Origin: Nonomuraea angiospora
Lineage (GTDB): Bacteria > Actinomycetota > Actinomycetes > Streptosporangiales > Streptosporangiaceae
Length of the DNA: 64,000 bases
NCBI RefSeq assembly: GCF_014873145.1
Contig: NZ_JADBEK010000001.1
Span: forward strand, 2,852,001 to 2,916,000
Direction: 5' to 3'
Positions 1 to 8,340 of this stretch are shown in pieces (within the stretch, counting starts at the first letter, position 1; the number at the start of each line of letters is the position of its first letter). The notes beneath the pieces are model-generated. The model was given only the letters and a program-made list of their open reading frames with translations, searched no databases and was not told the DNA's origin. The translations under genes and the position numbers were made by a program.

Positions 1-2148
1 TTCATCAAGGCCAAGGAGTGCGCCCCGCACCTCGACGGCGGCTCGTTCGTGGTGAGCGTCATAGGCGGCGTGACGGAGGCGGGCGTGCCGCTGCCCTTCA
101 CCGGCCTGTTCACCGGCCTGGTCAAGAGCCTGGCGCTGGAGTTCCCCGGCGCCGACGTGCTGGCCACCGTGCACCAGGACGTGCCGCTCGACGAGGTGCT
201 CGCCACGGTGAGCGCCGAGCTGGGCGCGCGGCGGCTCATCCCGGTGACCTACCACGCGGGCGGCCTGCGGCTCACCCCGAGGGCGGTGCCCGCGCCGGTC
301 CCGCCGTCCGAGGCCCCGCCGCTGGGTCCGGACGCGCTGGTCGTGGCCGCCGGAGGGGCGCGCGGCATCGGCGCGCCGATCCTGGAGGCGCTGGCCGCGC
401 GCCACCGGCCGCGTCTGGTGGTGCTGGGCAGCTCCGAGCTCCCGGACGAGGCCGGCGAGGAGCTCGACCGCAGCGCGTTCATCCGAGCCGAGGTGCGGCA
501 GGGGGCCTCGGTGCCGGAGGCGAACGCCCGCTTCGACCGGCTCGGGGAGGCGCGCCAGGTCAGGCGCACGCTGGCCGGCCTGGAACGGCTGTGCGGCCCG
601 GGACGCGTCCGCTACCTGCGCTGCGACCTGCGGGACGGCGGCGCTGTCGAGCGGGCCCTCGCGACCGTGGACGGCCCGATCGACCTGCTGCTCAACATCG
701 CGGGCACGAACCGCGCGTCCGGCGTCGCCGCCAAGTCCGTCGCGGACTTCCGCGCGGTGCGCGACCTGAAGGTGCGCGCGTACCTGAACCTCAAGCAGGC
801 GACCAGGGGCCGCGAGCCGCGCCTGTGGTGCAACTTCGGCTCGTTCATCGGCCTGACGGGCCAGCGCGGCGAGACCGACTACGGCGCCGCCAACGACTTC
901 CTCAACACCAGCGCCATGAACGCCGGCGGGGAGTTCACGATCGGCTGGACCCTCTGGCGCGACCTCGGCCTCGGCGCCACCCCGCTGATGCGCGACTTCC
1001 TGGAGGGCAGCGGCGAGTTCACGCCGACGCCGACCGAGGAGGGCGTGGACCACTTCATGGCGGAGCTGGCCGCCGCCCCGAACGCCCCGGTCACCGTGTT
1101 CTTCGGCGACAAGGAGCGGGCCGCGATCAGGGCCGCGGTGCCCGAGTTCCTGGAGTTCTCGGCGGGAGCGCCGTCCGGCGCCCGGGCGGCGACGCGGCCC
1201 CTGCCCTACATCGACCGGGTGCTCCGCCGCGACGCCGCCGAGCTGGTGGCCGAGCGGACGTTCTCCATGGACAGGGACGGATATCTCGACCTCCACCAGG
1301 TGCGCGGCTATCCCACGCTGCCGGGCACGTTCGTCCCGGAGCTGGCGGCGCAGGCCGCCGTCGCCCTGGTGCCGGGCCGGGTGCCGGTCGTCTTCGAGGA
1401 CCTGCGGCTGGAGTCGTTCCTGCGGATCTACCGCGCGGACCGGCCGGAGGTGAAGCGGCTCACCGCCAGGCTGCTGCGCGCCGACGAGCGCGAGTCGGTG
1501 GTGGCGGTGAAGGTGCTGGGGGACGTGGTCGCCCCGAACGGCGTCACCGTCGCCCGCGACCGGGTGCACTTCTCGGTCACCGTACGGCTGCGCGACGCCC
1601 CGGTGCCCGGCCCCGCCTGGACGCACTGGGACGAGCACGGCAGCCGGCCGCTGCGCGACCCGTACCACGTGCCGGGCTCCGAGGTGCTGCTGCGCGAGGT
1701 GTTCGCCTCCACCACCGGCACCCGGACGCATCCGCTGGGCCGGCGCGGCCGGCTCGCGCTCGACGCGCCCGCGCTGGGCCGCTGGTTCCCCGACCTGCTG
1801 GTCCCGTCCGTCACGCTGGACGGCCTGGTGCGCGTGGCCGTCCTGGAGCGGGTGGCGGGCCGCTGGACGCCCGTCGCGATCCCCCGCTCGATCCGCCGCA
1901 TCGACCTGTACGGCGGGCACACCGATCTGACGCTCGCCGCGCTGACCGAGCCGGTGGAGCTGTACGTCACGCCCGTCGACCTCGACCTGGAGGACCCCGA
2001 GCCGGACAACCGGGCCATCGCGGTCGCGTCGAGCGGCGAAGTGCTGCTGCAGGTGAAGGACATCATCGGCGCCGTCGTCGGCTACGTGGACCAGGAGACC
2101 GGCGAGTACGTCGACAGAGAGCGATTCGATCGCGAGGAGCGCCCATGA
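1..2148 (+). CDS. PKS-type ketoreductase/dehydratase-like protein (5' truncated)
   Basis: The frame is open from base 1, so the start lies outside the window; about 715 codons are visible. The first 100 or so codons resemble the structural half of a polyketide-synthase ketoreductase. A Rossmann motif GGARGIG follows (near base 355), then the SDR catalytic set: NFGS (Ser), TDYGAAND (Tyr, Asn) near bases 835-900. The C-terminal half looks like a double hot-dog dehydratase, with LDLHQVRG followed by LPG near base 1290, so the catalytic-type His is present. The likely role is reduction and perhaps dehydration of a polyketide or lipid intermediate. Its stop overlaps the P450 start (ATGA), so the two are co-translated. 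No ketosynthase, acyltransferase or carrier domain is visible, so those must lie upstream. Family assignment is fairly firm; substrate is unknown. Confidence 0.8.
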   Translation, partial: FIKAKECAPHLDGGSFVVSVIGGVTEAGVPLPFTGLFTGLVKSLALEFPGADVLATVHQDVPLDEVLATVSAELGARRLIPVTYHAGGLRLTPRAVPAPVPPSEAPPLGPDALVVAAGGARGIGAPILEALAARHRPRLVVLGSSELPDEAGEELDRSAFIRAEVRQGASVPEANARFDRLGEARQVRRTLAGLERLCGPGRVRYLRCDLRDGGAVERALATVDGPIDLLLNIAGTNRASGVAAKSVADFRAVRDLKVRAYLNLKQATRGREPRLWCNFGSFIGLTGQRGETDYGAANDFLNTSAMNAGGEFTIGWTLWRDLGLGATPLMRDFLEGSGEFTPTPTEEGVDHFMAELAAAPNAPVTVFFGDKERAAIRAAVPEFLEFSAGAPSGARAATRPLPYIDRVLRRDAAELVAERTFSMDRDGYLDLHQVRGYPTLPGTFVPELAAQAAVALVPGRVPVVFEDLRLESFLRIYRADRPEVKRLTARLLRADERESVVAVKVLGDVVAPNGVTVARDRVHFSVTVRLRDAPVPGPAWTHWDEHGSRPLRDPYHVPGSEVLLREVFASTTGTRTHPLGRRGRLALDAPALGRWFPDLLVPSVTLDGLVRVAVLERVAGRWTPVAIPRSIRRIDLYGGHTDLTLAALTEPVELYVTPVDLDLEDPEPDNRAIAVASSGEVLLQVKDIIGAVVGYVDQETGEYVDRERFDREERP

Positions 2149-3479
2149 ACCGCGAAGGGACCTGCCCGGTCGCCCACGGCCCGCGAGGGCTGCCGGTGAT
2201 CGGCGACGCCATCCCCTACTTCAAGGACCCGCTGGCCTACACGCTGCGCATGCAGGAGCGCGACTCGCTGGTGTCGGTGCAGCTGCCCATCCCGTTCGTC
2301 CAAATCACCGAGCCGGAGGCGATCGAGCGGGTGCTGCGGGTCAACCCGGACAACTACCAGCGCGGCACCCTCTACCAGGGCTTCTTCGGCATGATGGGGA
2401 CGGGTCTGCTGACGCTCGACACCGACGGCTGGCGCGGCCCGCGCCGGGCGGTGCAGCCGGCGTTCACCCCGCAGCGGGTCACCGCCAACGCCCGCGAGGC
2501 GGTCGCCGCCACGCGGGCCGTGCTACGGCGCTGGTCGGAGCACGCGGCCTCGGGCGCGGTCGTGGACGTCGCGCCGGAGCTGATGGACGTGTCCGGCCGG
2601 GTCATGGGCATGGCGCTGGTCGGCCGGGACCTGTCGGGCACCGACTACTCCCGGGCCGCCGCGATCGCCAACAAGGTGATCTACACCAGTACGATCAAGG
2701 GCTTCTCGTCGCTGATCCCGTCGTTCGTGCCGACGCGCTACCACCGGGCCCGCAAGTGGTCGAACCGGGTGCTCGACGGCATCATCCGCCAGGTGATCGA
2801 GGAGCGGCGGGCCGCGGGCGAGCCCGGCTCGGACGCCGCCGGGCTGCTGCTGGCGGCCGGCCTGTCGGACACGGAGGTGTCGGACAACCTGCGCACGCTG
2901 CTGCTGGCCGGCTCCGACACCACCGGCCAGGCGCTCGCCTGGACCATGTACGAGCTGGCCCGCCACCCGCAGGCGCGCCGCGCCGTCGAGCGCGAGGTGG
3001 ACGAGGTGCTGGCCGGCGACCCGCCCGACCCCGAGCGGCTGGGCGAGCTGCCGCAGACCACGGCGGCGGTGAACGAGGCGCTGCGCCTGCACCCGCCGGT
3101 CTGGCAGTTCCCCCGCGACGCCGTCGAGCCGGACACCCTGGCGGGGCGGCACGTCCCGGCCGGCACGACGGTCCTGCTCAGCGTGTACGGGACGCACCGC
3201 TCCCCCGAGCACTGGACGGACCCGGAGGCCTACGACCCGCAGCGCTTCCTGGACGGCGCCCAGGACGGCCGGCACAAGCACGCCTTCCTGCCGTTCGGGG
3301 GCGGGCGGCGCATGTGCATCGGCAAGGGGCTGGCGATGGCGACGCTGGTGACGGCGGTGGCGATGCTGTCGCAGCGGTACCGGCTGCGGCTGCCGGGCAC
3401 GCGCCAGGTGCGCAGCGGCCACTACATCACGTTGTTCCCGAGCTCGGGCCTGCCGGCGGTCGTTCAGGAGCGGGCATGA
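2145..3479 (+). CDS. Cytochrome P450
   Basis: A 444-residue P450, a normal length for a soluble bacterial enzyme with no membrane anchor. Visible motifs are the I-helix oxygen-binding AGSDTT (about residue 254), the K-helix ExxR (Glu311, Arg314), a PQRF perf motif, and the heme loop FLPFGGGRRMCIGKG with the axial ligand Cys391. It is expected to hydroxylate or epoxidise a substrate with electrons from a ferredoxin partner not seen here. The ATG overlaps the stop of the upstream ketoreductase-like gene, and its own stop overlaps the next start (ATGAC), so three genes form one tight operon. This points to a tailoring step on the product of the neighbouring PKS-like proteins. The class is secure; the substrate is not predictable. 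Confidence 0.93.
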   Translation: MNREGTCPVAHGPRGLPVIGDAIPYFKDPLAYTLRMQERDSLVSVQLPIPFVQITEPEAIERVLRVNPDNYQRGTLYQGFFGMMGTGLLTLDTDGWRGPRRAVQPAFTPQRVTANAREAVAATRAVLRRWSEHAASGAVVDVAPELMDVSGRVMGMALVGRDLSGTDYSRAAAIANKVIYTSTIKGFSSLIPSFVPTRYHRARKWSNRVLDGIIRQVIEERRAAGEPGSDAAGLLLAAGLSDTEVSDNLRTLLLAGSDTTGQALAWTMYELARHPQARRAVEREVDEVLAGDPPDPERLGELPQTTAAVNEALRLHPPVWQFPRDAVEPDTLAGRHVPAGTTVLLSVYGTHRSPEHWTDPEAYDPQRFLDGAQDGRHKHAFLPFGGGRRMCIGKGLAMATLVTAVAMLSQRYRLRLPGTRQVRSGHYITLFPSSGLPAVVQERA

Positions 3480-5887
3480 CGGTCGCGGCGCCCGCACCGG
3501 TGCGGCCGCACCTGGTGTCGTTCGAGACCGGCTCCTTCGTACGGCCCGTGCGCCGCATGGTGTGGGAGCCGGTGCCGCACCCGCTTCCGCCGCCGTCCCC
3601 GGTGGCGCGGCGGCTGCTCGTCATCGGCTCGGACGCGGACCTGGCCCGGCGCGTGGCCGACCGCCTCGGCGCCGAGGTGTGCGTCCCCGGCCACGAGCCG
3701 GAGGGCGGCGACTGGGACGGCATCGTCGACCTGAACGTCACCGGCGTCCCGTACCGGCTCGGCGGCGGCGAATGGCGGGACGCGCTGGCCAGGACCACCC
3801 GCATGGTGCGGCACCGGTACGGCGCCTGGCGGGAGGAGCCGCGCGCCGACCGGTGCTGCTACGTCGCGGTCACCGCCATGGGCGGGCTCATGGGCTACGA
3901 CGACGGGCCGATCGACTCGCCCCTGGGCGGGATCTGGGCGGGATTCGCCAAGTGCCTGCCCCGCGAGCTGCCCAACCTGGCCGTGAAGGTGCTGGACGTC
4001 GACGCCGCCGAGGCCGCCGACGCGGACGCGCTCGCCGGGCTGCTGGAGGCCGAGCTGGCGGCCTGGGACCTGTTCGAGATCGGCTACCGGCGGGGCGTGC
4101 GCCACGCCCTCACCGCCCTGCCGAGCCCGGAGCCCGTACCCACCCTGAACCTGGGCCCGGACGACCTGGTGCTGATCTCGGGCGGCGCGCGCGGTGTCGG
4201 CTTCGCGCTGGCCCGCGGCCTGGCCGAGCGGTTCGGCTGCCGCGTCGTGGTGACCGGTCGCGACGAGCTGCCCACCGCCGACTGGCTCACGCTGCCGGAC
4301 GACCGCTACGCCGCCCACCGCCGGGCCCGGATCGCCGCCGCCCGCACAGCCGGCGACCTGCGGGAGGCGCGGGCGGCGCTCAAGCGCGAGTCGGAGTTGC
4401 GCCACGTCGCCGCCAACCTGGCCGCCGCCGGGCGGGACGGCCTGCGCATCGCCTACGAGCCGTGCGACTGCGTCCGGCAGGAGCAGGTGGACGCCCTGTT
4501 CGCCCGCCTCCCGGCGCCGACCGTGGTGGTGCACAACGCCGGCATCGACCTGCCGACCAGGCTCGACCGGAAGACCCCTGAGGAGGTCGTGCGCACGGTC
4601 GAGGTGAAGGTGTCGGGGTTCGCGGCCCTGACCAGGGCGGTGCTCGCCACGCCGGAGCGGCGGGCGGCGCTCAAGGTCTTCTGCAACGTGGGGTCGCTGG
4701 CCGGACGCATGGGCGGGATGATCGGCCAGATCGACTACGCGGCCGGCAACGAGGCGCTGTCCAGGCTGGGGTTCTGGGCGCGCAACACGTACGGGCTGCC
4801 GACGCAGACGCTGTGCTGGCCGACGTGGGAGCGCCTGGGCGTGATCGCCAACTACGACGCGGCGGTCCGCTACGTGTCCACCATCGACCCCGCCGAGGGC
4901 GTGCGCCGCTGGATCGACGAGCTGCGTTCCGGTGGCACCGGCGAGGTCATGTTCATCGGCCAGGTCGGTGGCGCGCTCGTGCCCACCCAGCTGCGCGGCT
5001 TCTGGCTGTTCACCGGCCACCCCGACCTGCCCCGGCTACACGGCCTGGCCCACTTCCTCGGCACCGTCGAGGAGTTCCGGCCGTTCCGCTCCCTGCGCGG
5101 CTCGATCGTCCACCGGCCCGGCGCCCATCCCTGCCTGACCGACTTCACGGTGGACGGCCGGCCCGCGCTGCCGGTCTCGGTGCTGGTGGAGCAGGCGTGC
5201 TCGGTCGCCGACTGGGTGGTCCCGCCCGGCTGGCCGCTCCAGCACCTGGCCTCGGTGCGCGAGGTGCGGGTACGGCCGTCGGCGCTGGTCCTCGCCGAGG
5301 AGGGCAGCCGGTTCACCACGTCGGCGGTGGGCGAGACGACGGAGGAGGGCTGGACCGTACACGTCTCGATCACCGCCGCCGACGGCGCGGTCGCCGGTTC
5401 GATGCGCCTGCTCTACCGGCCCGAGCCGCCCTCGCTCCCGGCTCCGGCGCCCGTCCCCCACCCCGGCGCGACGCGGGACGGCGGCCGGCTGGCCTGGTCG
5501 GGGCTCGTCCTCGGGGCGGCGGACGGCCCGCCGCCCACCGTGACGGCCGCCGACCTGTGGACGACACCGTTCCCGCCGGCCCACGGCATCGCGCCCGCCG
5601 CCCTGGAGGCCGCCGTCCGCGCGGCCGGCCCAGTGACCGGCGACCTCGTCACGATCGACCGGATCGTCCCCTGCCCGGGGGCCCAGCACGTGGACGAGCT
5701 GCTGCCCGTGACCGGCGGCTGGACAGGGATGCGCGCGGGCGAGCCCGTGCTGTTCATCGCCCGGGTGACCACGGGCGGAACCTTTTCCGGTGGCCCTCGG
5801 CATGCTGGCGGCCTGCGTCGCGGACCTCGCGGCGATGTCGCGGACTTCAGGTCTCAGGCCGCTCGCCTGGGCACACCTGCCACGTAA
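3476..5887 (+). CDS. Second PKS-type ketoreductase with dehydratase-like region; 3' end frameshifted
   Basis: It starts at the ATG overlapping the P450 stop. Residues 1 to about 220 match a ketoreductase structural subdomain. The catalytic SDR follows: GGARGVG (near base 4181), NAGID, CNVGS (Ser) and QIDYAAGNE (Tyr, Asn). The C-terminal part resembles a hot-dog dehydratase (HPCLTDFTVDGRPALP), but the position normally held by the catalytic His is Phe557, so this half is probably inactive or only structural. The frame closes at 5887 with a Gly/Arg-rich tail that looks wrong. Dropping one T from the TTTT at 5783-5786 gives a natural-looking tail (PVALGMLAACVADL and on) ending at 5909. Either the base is an assembly error or the gene has a recent frameshift. 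Confidence 0.78.
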   Translation: MTVAAPAPVRPHLVSFETGSFVRPVRRMVWEPVPHPLPPPSPVARRLLVIGSDADLARRVADRLGAEVCVPGHEPEGGDWDGIVDLNVTGVPYRLGGGEWRDALARTTRMVRHRYGAWREEPRADRCCYVAVTAMGGLMGYDDGPIDSPLGGIWAGFAKCLPRELPNLAVKVLDVDAAEAADADALAGLLEAELAAWDLFEIGYRRGVRHALTALPSPEPVPTLNLGPDDLVLISGGARGVGFALARGLAERFGCRVVVTGRDELPTADWLTLPDDRYAAHRRARIAAARTAGDLREARAALKRESELRHVAANLAAAGRDGLRIAYEPCDCVRQEQVDALFARLPAPTVVVHNAGIDLPTRLDRKTPEEVVRTVEVKVSGFAALTRAVLATPERRAALKVFCNVGSLAGRMGGMIGQIDYAAGNEALSRLGFWARNTYGLPTQTLCWPTWERLGVIANYDAAVRYVSTIDPAEGVRRWIDELRSGGTGEVMFIGQVGGALVPTQLRGFWLFTGHPDLPRLHGLAHFLGTVEEFRPFRSLRGSIVHRPGAHPCLTDFTVDGRPALPVSVLVEQACSVADWVVPPGWPLQHLASVREVRVRPSALVLAEEGSRFTTSAVGETTEEGWTVHVSITAADGAVAGSMRLLYRPEPPSLPAPAPVPHPGATRDGGRLAWSGLVLGAADGPPPTVTAADLWTTPFPPAHGIAPAALEAAVRAAGPVTGDLVTIDRIVPCPGAQHVDELLPVTGGWTGMRAGEPVLFIARVTTGGTFSGGPRHAGGLRRGPRGDVADFRSQAARLGTPAT

Positions 5888-6086
5888 GGGCGGGTCGCGG
5901 GACCGATGACCGTGGTGGGCAGGTCAGGGGCCGGGTTCGGATCTCGCGGAACATCGAGCAGGACGTGGTCCGCGTCAGCCACCGTCATGACACCGCAGAC
6001 CTGGTGCGCATGGGGGCCGACGTCGAGCGCGCGGTGCTCTCCCGTGCCGTCGGCTGGCACCTCGAGGACCGGGCCGCCCGGCACGG

Positions 6087-6393
6087 CAACTCGACGACCA
6101 GCACGACGTCCCGCTTTCGGGAGACGAGGCGGTGGTGGTCGGCCGCTCGGTGCTGGTGGGCAAGCCGATGGCGCAGCTGCTGCTGGAACGCAACGCCACC
6201 GTCACCATTCGTCACTCCCGCACTCGTGACCTCGCCGAGGTGTGCCGTCGCGCGGACATCCTCGTCGTGGCAGCCGGCATCCCCGGACTGATCGGAGCCG
6301 ACGCGGTCACCCCGGTTCCAGGCGGGGTCGGCCCGATGACCATCGCCATGCTGCTGGCGAACACCCTCACCGCGGCCAGGCGCCACCAGGGTT
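6087..6393 (+). pseudogene. folD: folD remnant (methylenetetrahydrofolate dehydrogenase/cyclohydrolase)
   Basis: About 100 codons in one frame match the C-terminal NADP-binding half of Fol[22 protein letters not shown], then a stretch ending [18 protein letters not shown], and finally [20 protein letters not shown]. The N-terminal catalytic half is absent. Around 35 residues normally found between GADAV and TPVPGG (the conserved ATVIDVGI stretch) are also missing, so this is doubly deleted and cannot encode a working enzyme. No plausible start precedes it. Its 3' end overlaps the tail of the oppositely oriented NmrA-type gene, suggesting that a recombination joined the two. Confidence 0.8.
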
Positions 6394-7231
6394 TCGGCTC
6401 TTGCGGAAGGCGTCCGCGTGGTCCTGCGCCCACTGCTCGAACGTGCGCGGCGGCCGTCCGAGCACGTTCTCCACGGTCGGGTGGACCGTCGTCTCGTCGA
6501 GCGTGCCGTCGACGAAGAACTGGAAGAAGGCGTCGACGTACTCGACCGGCATGCCCGCCTCCATCTCGGCGCGCGCCTGGCTGTTCGTCAGCCCCTCGCA
6601 CCGCAGGTCCCGGCCCAGCACCCGGGCGAGAACGGCGACCTGGTCGGCGGGCAGCAGCGCGCGGGACCCGGTCAGCTCGTGGATCCGGCCCTCGTGCTCG
6701 CCGCTCAGCAGCGCGCGGGCCGCGACGGCCGCGATGTCGTACGGGTCGACGGCCGCCACCGGCACGCCGGCGAACGGCACCCGCACCACGTCGCCGGCCT
6801 CGAGCTGCGGGAGCCAGCGCAGCGCGTTGGACATGAACGACCTGGGCCGCAGGAAGGTCCAGGCCAGACCCGACTCGCGCACGGCCCGCTCCGAGAGCGT
6901 CATGTAGCGGGAGACGGCGTTATCGAGGTCCTCCAGCGCGGCCGAGCCGCCGGACAGGAGCACGACGTGCCGCACGCCGGCGTCGCGGGCGAGGGCCAGC
7001 AGCCCGGGCATGTCCGCGTAGCCCGGCATGAGGAACAGCCCCTGGGCGCCGTCGAGCGCTCCGGCCAGGCTCTCCGGCCGGTTGAGGTCGCCGGTCACGG
7101 GCTCGGCGCCCGGCCGGGAGAGTGGCGCGGTGCGGGTCCCGGACGAGCGCCCGGACCGGCCGGCCTGCGGAGGCCAGCGCGGCGATGAGTTCGGAGCCGA
7201 CGTTGCCGGTGGCGCCGGTCACTAAGATCAT
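6367..7231 (-). pseudogene. NmrA/SDR-type NAD(P)-binding reductase, frameshifted
   Basis: Read leftward from 7231 the product begins MILVTGATGNVGSEL, the TGATGxxG dinucleotide motif of NmrA-like atypical SDRs, and runs to about ALVRDPHRATLP. The homology then continues in another frame from EPVTGDLNRPE to the stop at 6367. The switch is in the GC-rich stretch around 7105-7125. The intact relative at 38242-39096 shows the expected continuous order (RVLVRDPARAAALP, then VVGDLGDP), which supports one lost or gained base. Such proteins often act as quinone or NAD(P)H-dependent reductases or redox sensors. With the frameshift it is probably dead, unless the base is a sequencing error. Codon use is otherwise normal, so any inactivation is recent. 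Confidence 0.75.
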
Positions 7232-7473
7232 GCCGCCAGCCTAGCGGGAGTCCCATCGCGAGGTTCGCGTACCGGGCGCAGGGCTCTGGTCAGGTGTCAC
7301 AACCGCCGGATGCAGGTGACGGACGGATAGCGCGCCCGATAATTCGCGAGATTCACGCATTTGTCGGTCAAGGCCGCTAGGTTCGGCGCAACAACAGCGG
7401 CAGGGGCACGGAAACCCCTGCTCATTCGACGTTTCATGCCCGGATTTCGGGCTTCTGGAAGGCGGGAACCCTC

Positions 7474-8340
7474 TTGGGTTGGCTGGCAGCGGGCGACGGG
7501 TACGAGGTTGCCCTGATAGAGGGCCGGGTGGCGGCGCGAGCCACCTCCGGCCGGTCGGCGGGACGGCAGCTGAAATCGCTGCCGAAGGCGTTGCGCGATC
7601 ACCCCGAGGTGGACCGGCTGCGCCGCTTCGCCGAATGGCTCGACCGCCACGCCGCCGCGTGCGTGGCGCAGGCGGACCTGTGGATGGTGTCGTCGCTGCC
7701 CGTGCCGACCGGGCTGCTGGCCCGGGTGTGGCCGGACGAGGCGTGGCAGTCGGCGCTGCGCGACCTGGCCGTGGTCGGCGACGACCCCGACGAGGTGGGC
7801 TTCCTGCGCGACGCCACCGAGACGGGCGAGCTGCGCGTGGTCAACCTCGACGGCGAGACCGTACGGCTGTCGCCGCGCACGGTGACGCTGCCCCACCCGG
7901 TGCTGCTACCCGACCTCGACGACCTGCGGGAGTTCGCCGCCGAGCTGGGCGTGGTCCAGAAGGTCGAGCAGATCCACCGCGCCACCTGGCGCAAGCCCGC
8001 CGACCTGGACGGCAAGGGGACGACCGTGACGGAGTTCTCCGGCGGCACGTACGACTCCCGCTTCGGCCTGGCCGCGCGGGCCACCACGCTCGGCTACCGG
8101 GTCACCGGCGGCTACGCCACCTGCCGGGTCCGCGACGCCGGGGCCATCACCGAGGCGAGCGTCTGGATCGGCGAGCCGTACTGGGACGACGAGGTGAGCA
8201 CGGGCGGCCTGACCTGGCAGGACCTCGACGGCAGGACGCTGCTGCTGCGGGAGGTCGGCCCGGTGGCCTGGTCGGAGGGGATGCGGATGGCCGCGGCGCT
8301 GTACGCGGGGCGCAAGGTCGAGGAGGGCAAGGACGCATGA
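7474..8340 (+). CDS. DUF4132-type protein, first gene of the MoxR/VWA/SWIM operon
   Basis: A 288-residue protein resembling the C-terminal part of DUF4132 (MolR/YehI) proteins, with recognisable elements LKSLPKAL, FLRDATETGELRVVNLDGE and KVEQIHRATWRKP. It has no signal peptide or membrane segment and should be cytosolic. TTG at 7474 is the best start, with a GGAAGG-like ribosome site about 10 bases upstream; no in-frame ATG precedes it. Its stop overlaps the next ATG (ATGA). The biochemical role of DUF4132 is not established. In E. coli, yehI (DUF4132) lies beside yehL, yehM, yehP and yehQ, and this operon carries counterparts of all five. The 240 bases upstream hold no gene and presumably carry the operon promoter. 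Confidence 0.75.
   Translation: MGWLAAGDGYEVALIEGRVAARATSGRSAGRQLKSLPKALRDHPEVDRLRRFAEWLDRHAAACVAQADLWMVSSLPVPTGLLARVWPDEAWQSALRDLAVVGDDPDEVGFLRDATETGELRVVNLDGETVRLSPRTVTLPHPVLLPDLDDLREFAAELGVVQKVEQIHRATWRKPADLDGKGTTVTEFSGGTYDSRFGLAARATTLGYRVTGGYATCRVRDAGAITEASVWIGEPYWDDEVSTGGLTWQDLDGRTLLLREVGPVAWSEGMRMAAALYAGRKVEEGKDA

Noticed and set aside
5854..6084. Short minus-strand frame (starting [13 protein letters not shown]) between the ketoreductase and the folD remnant
   Set aside because: Composition is protein-like, but it has no recognised family and its stop end overlaps the ketoreductase tail; too little to call.
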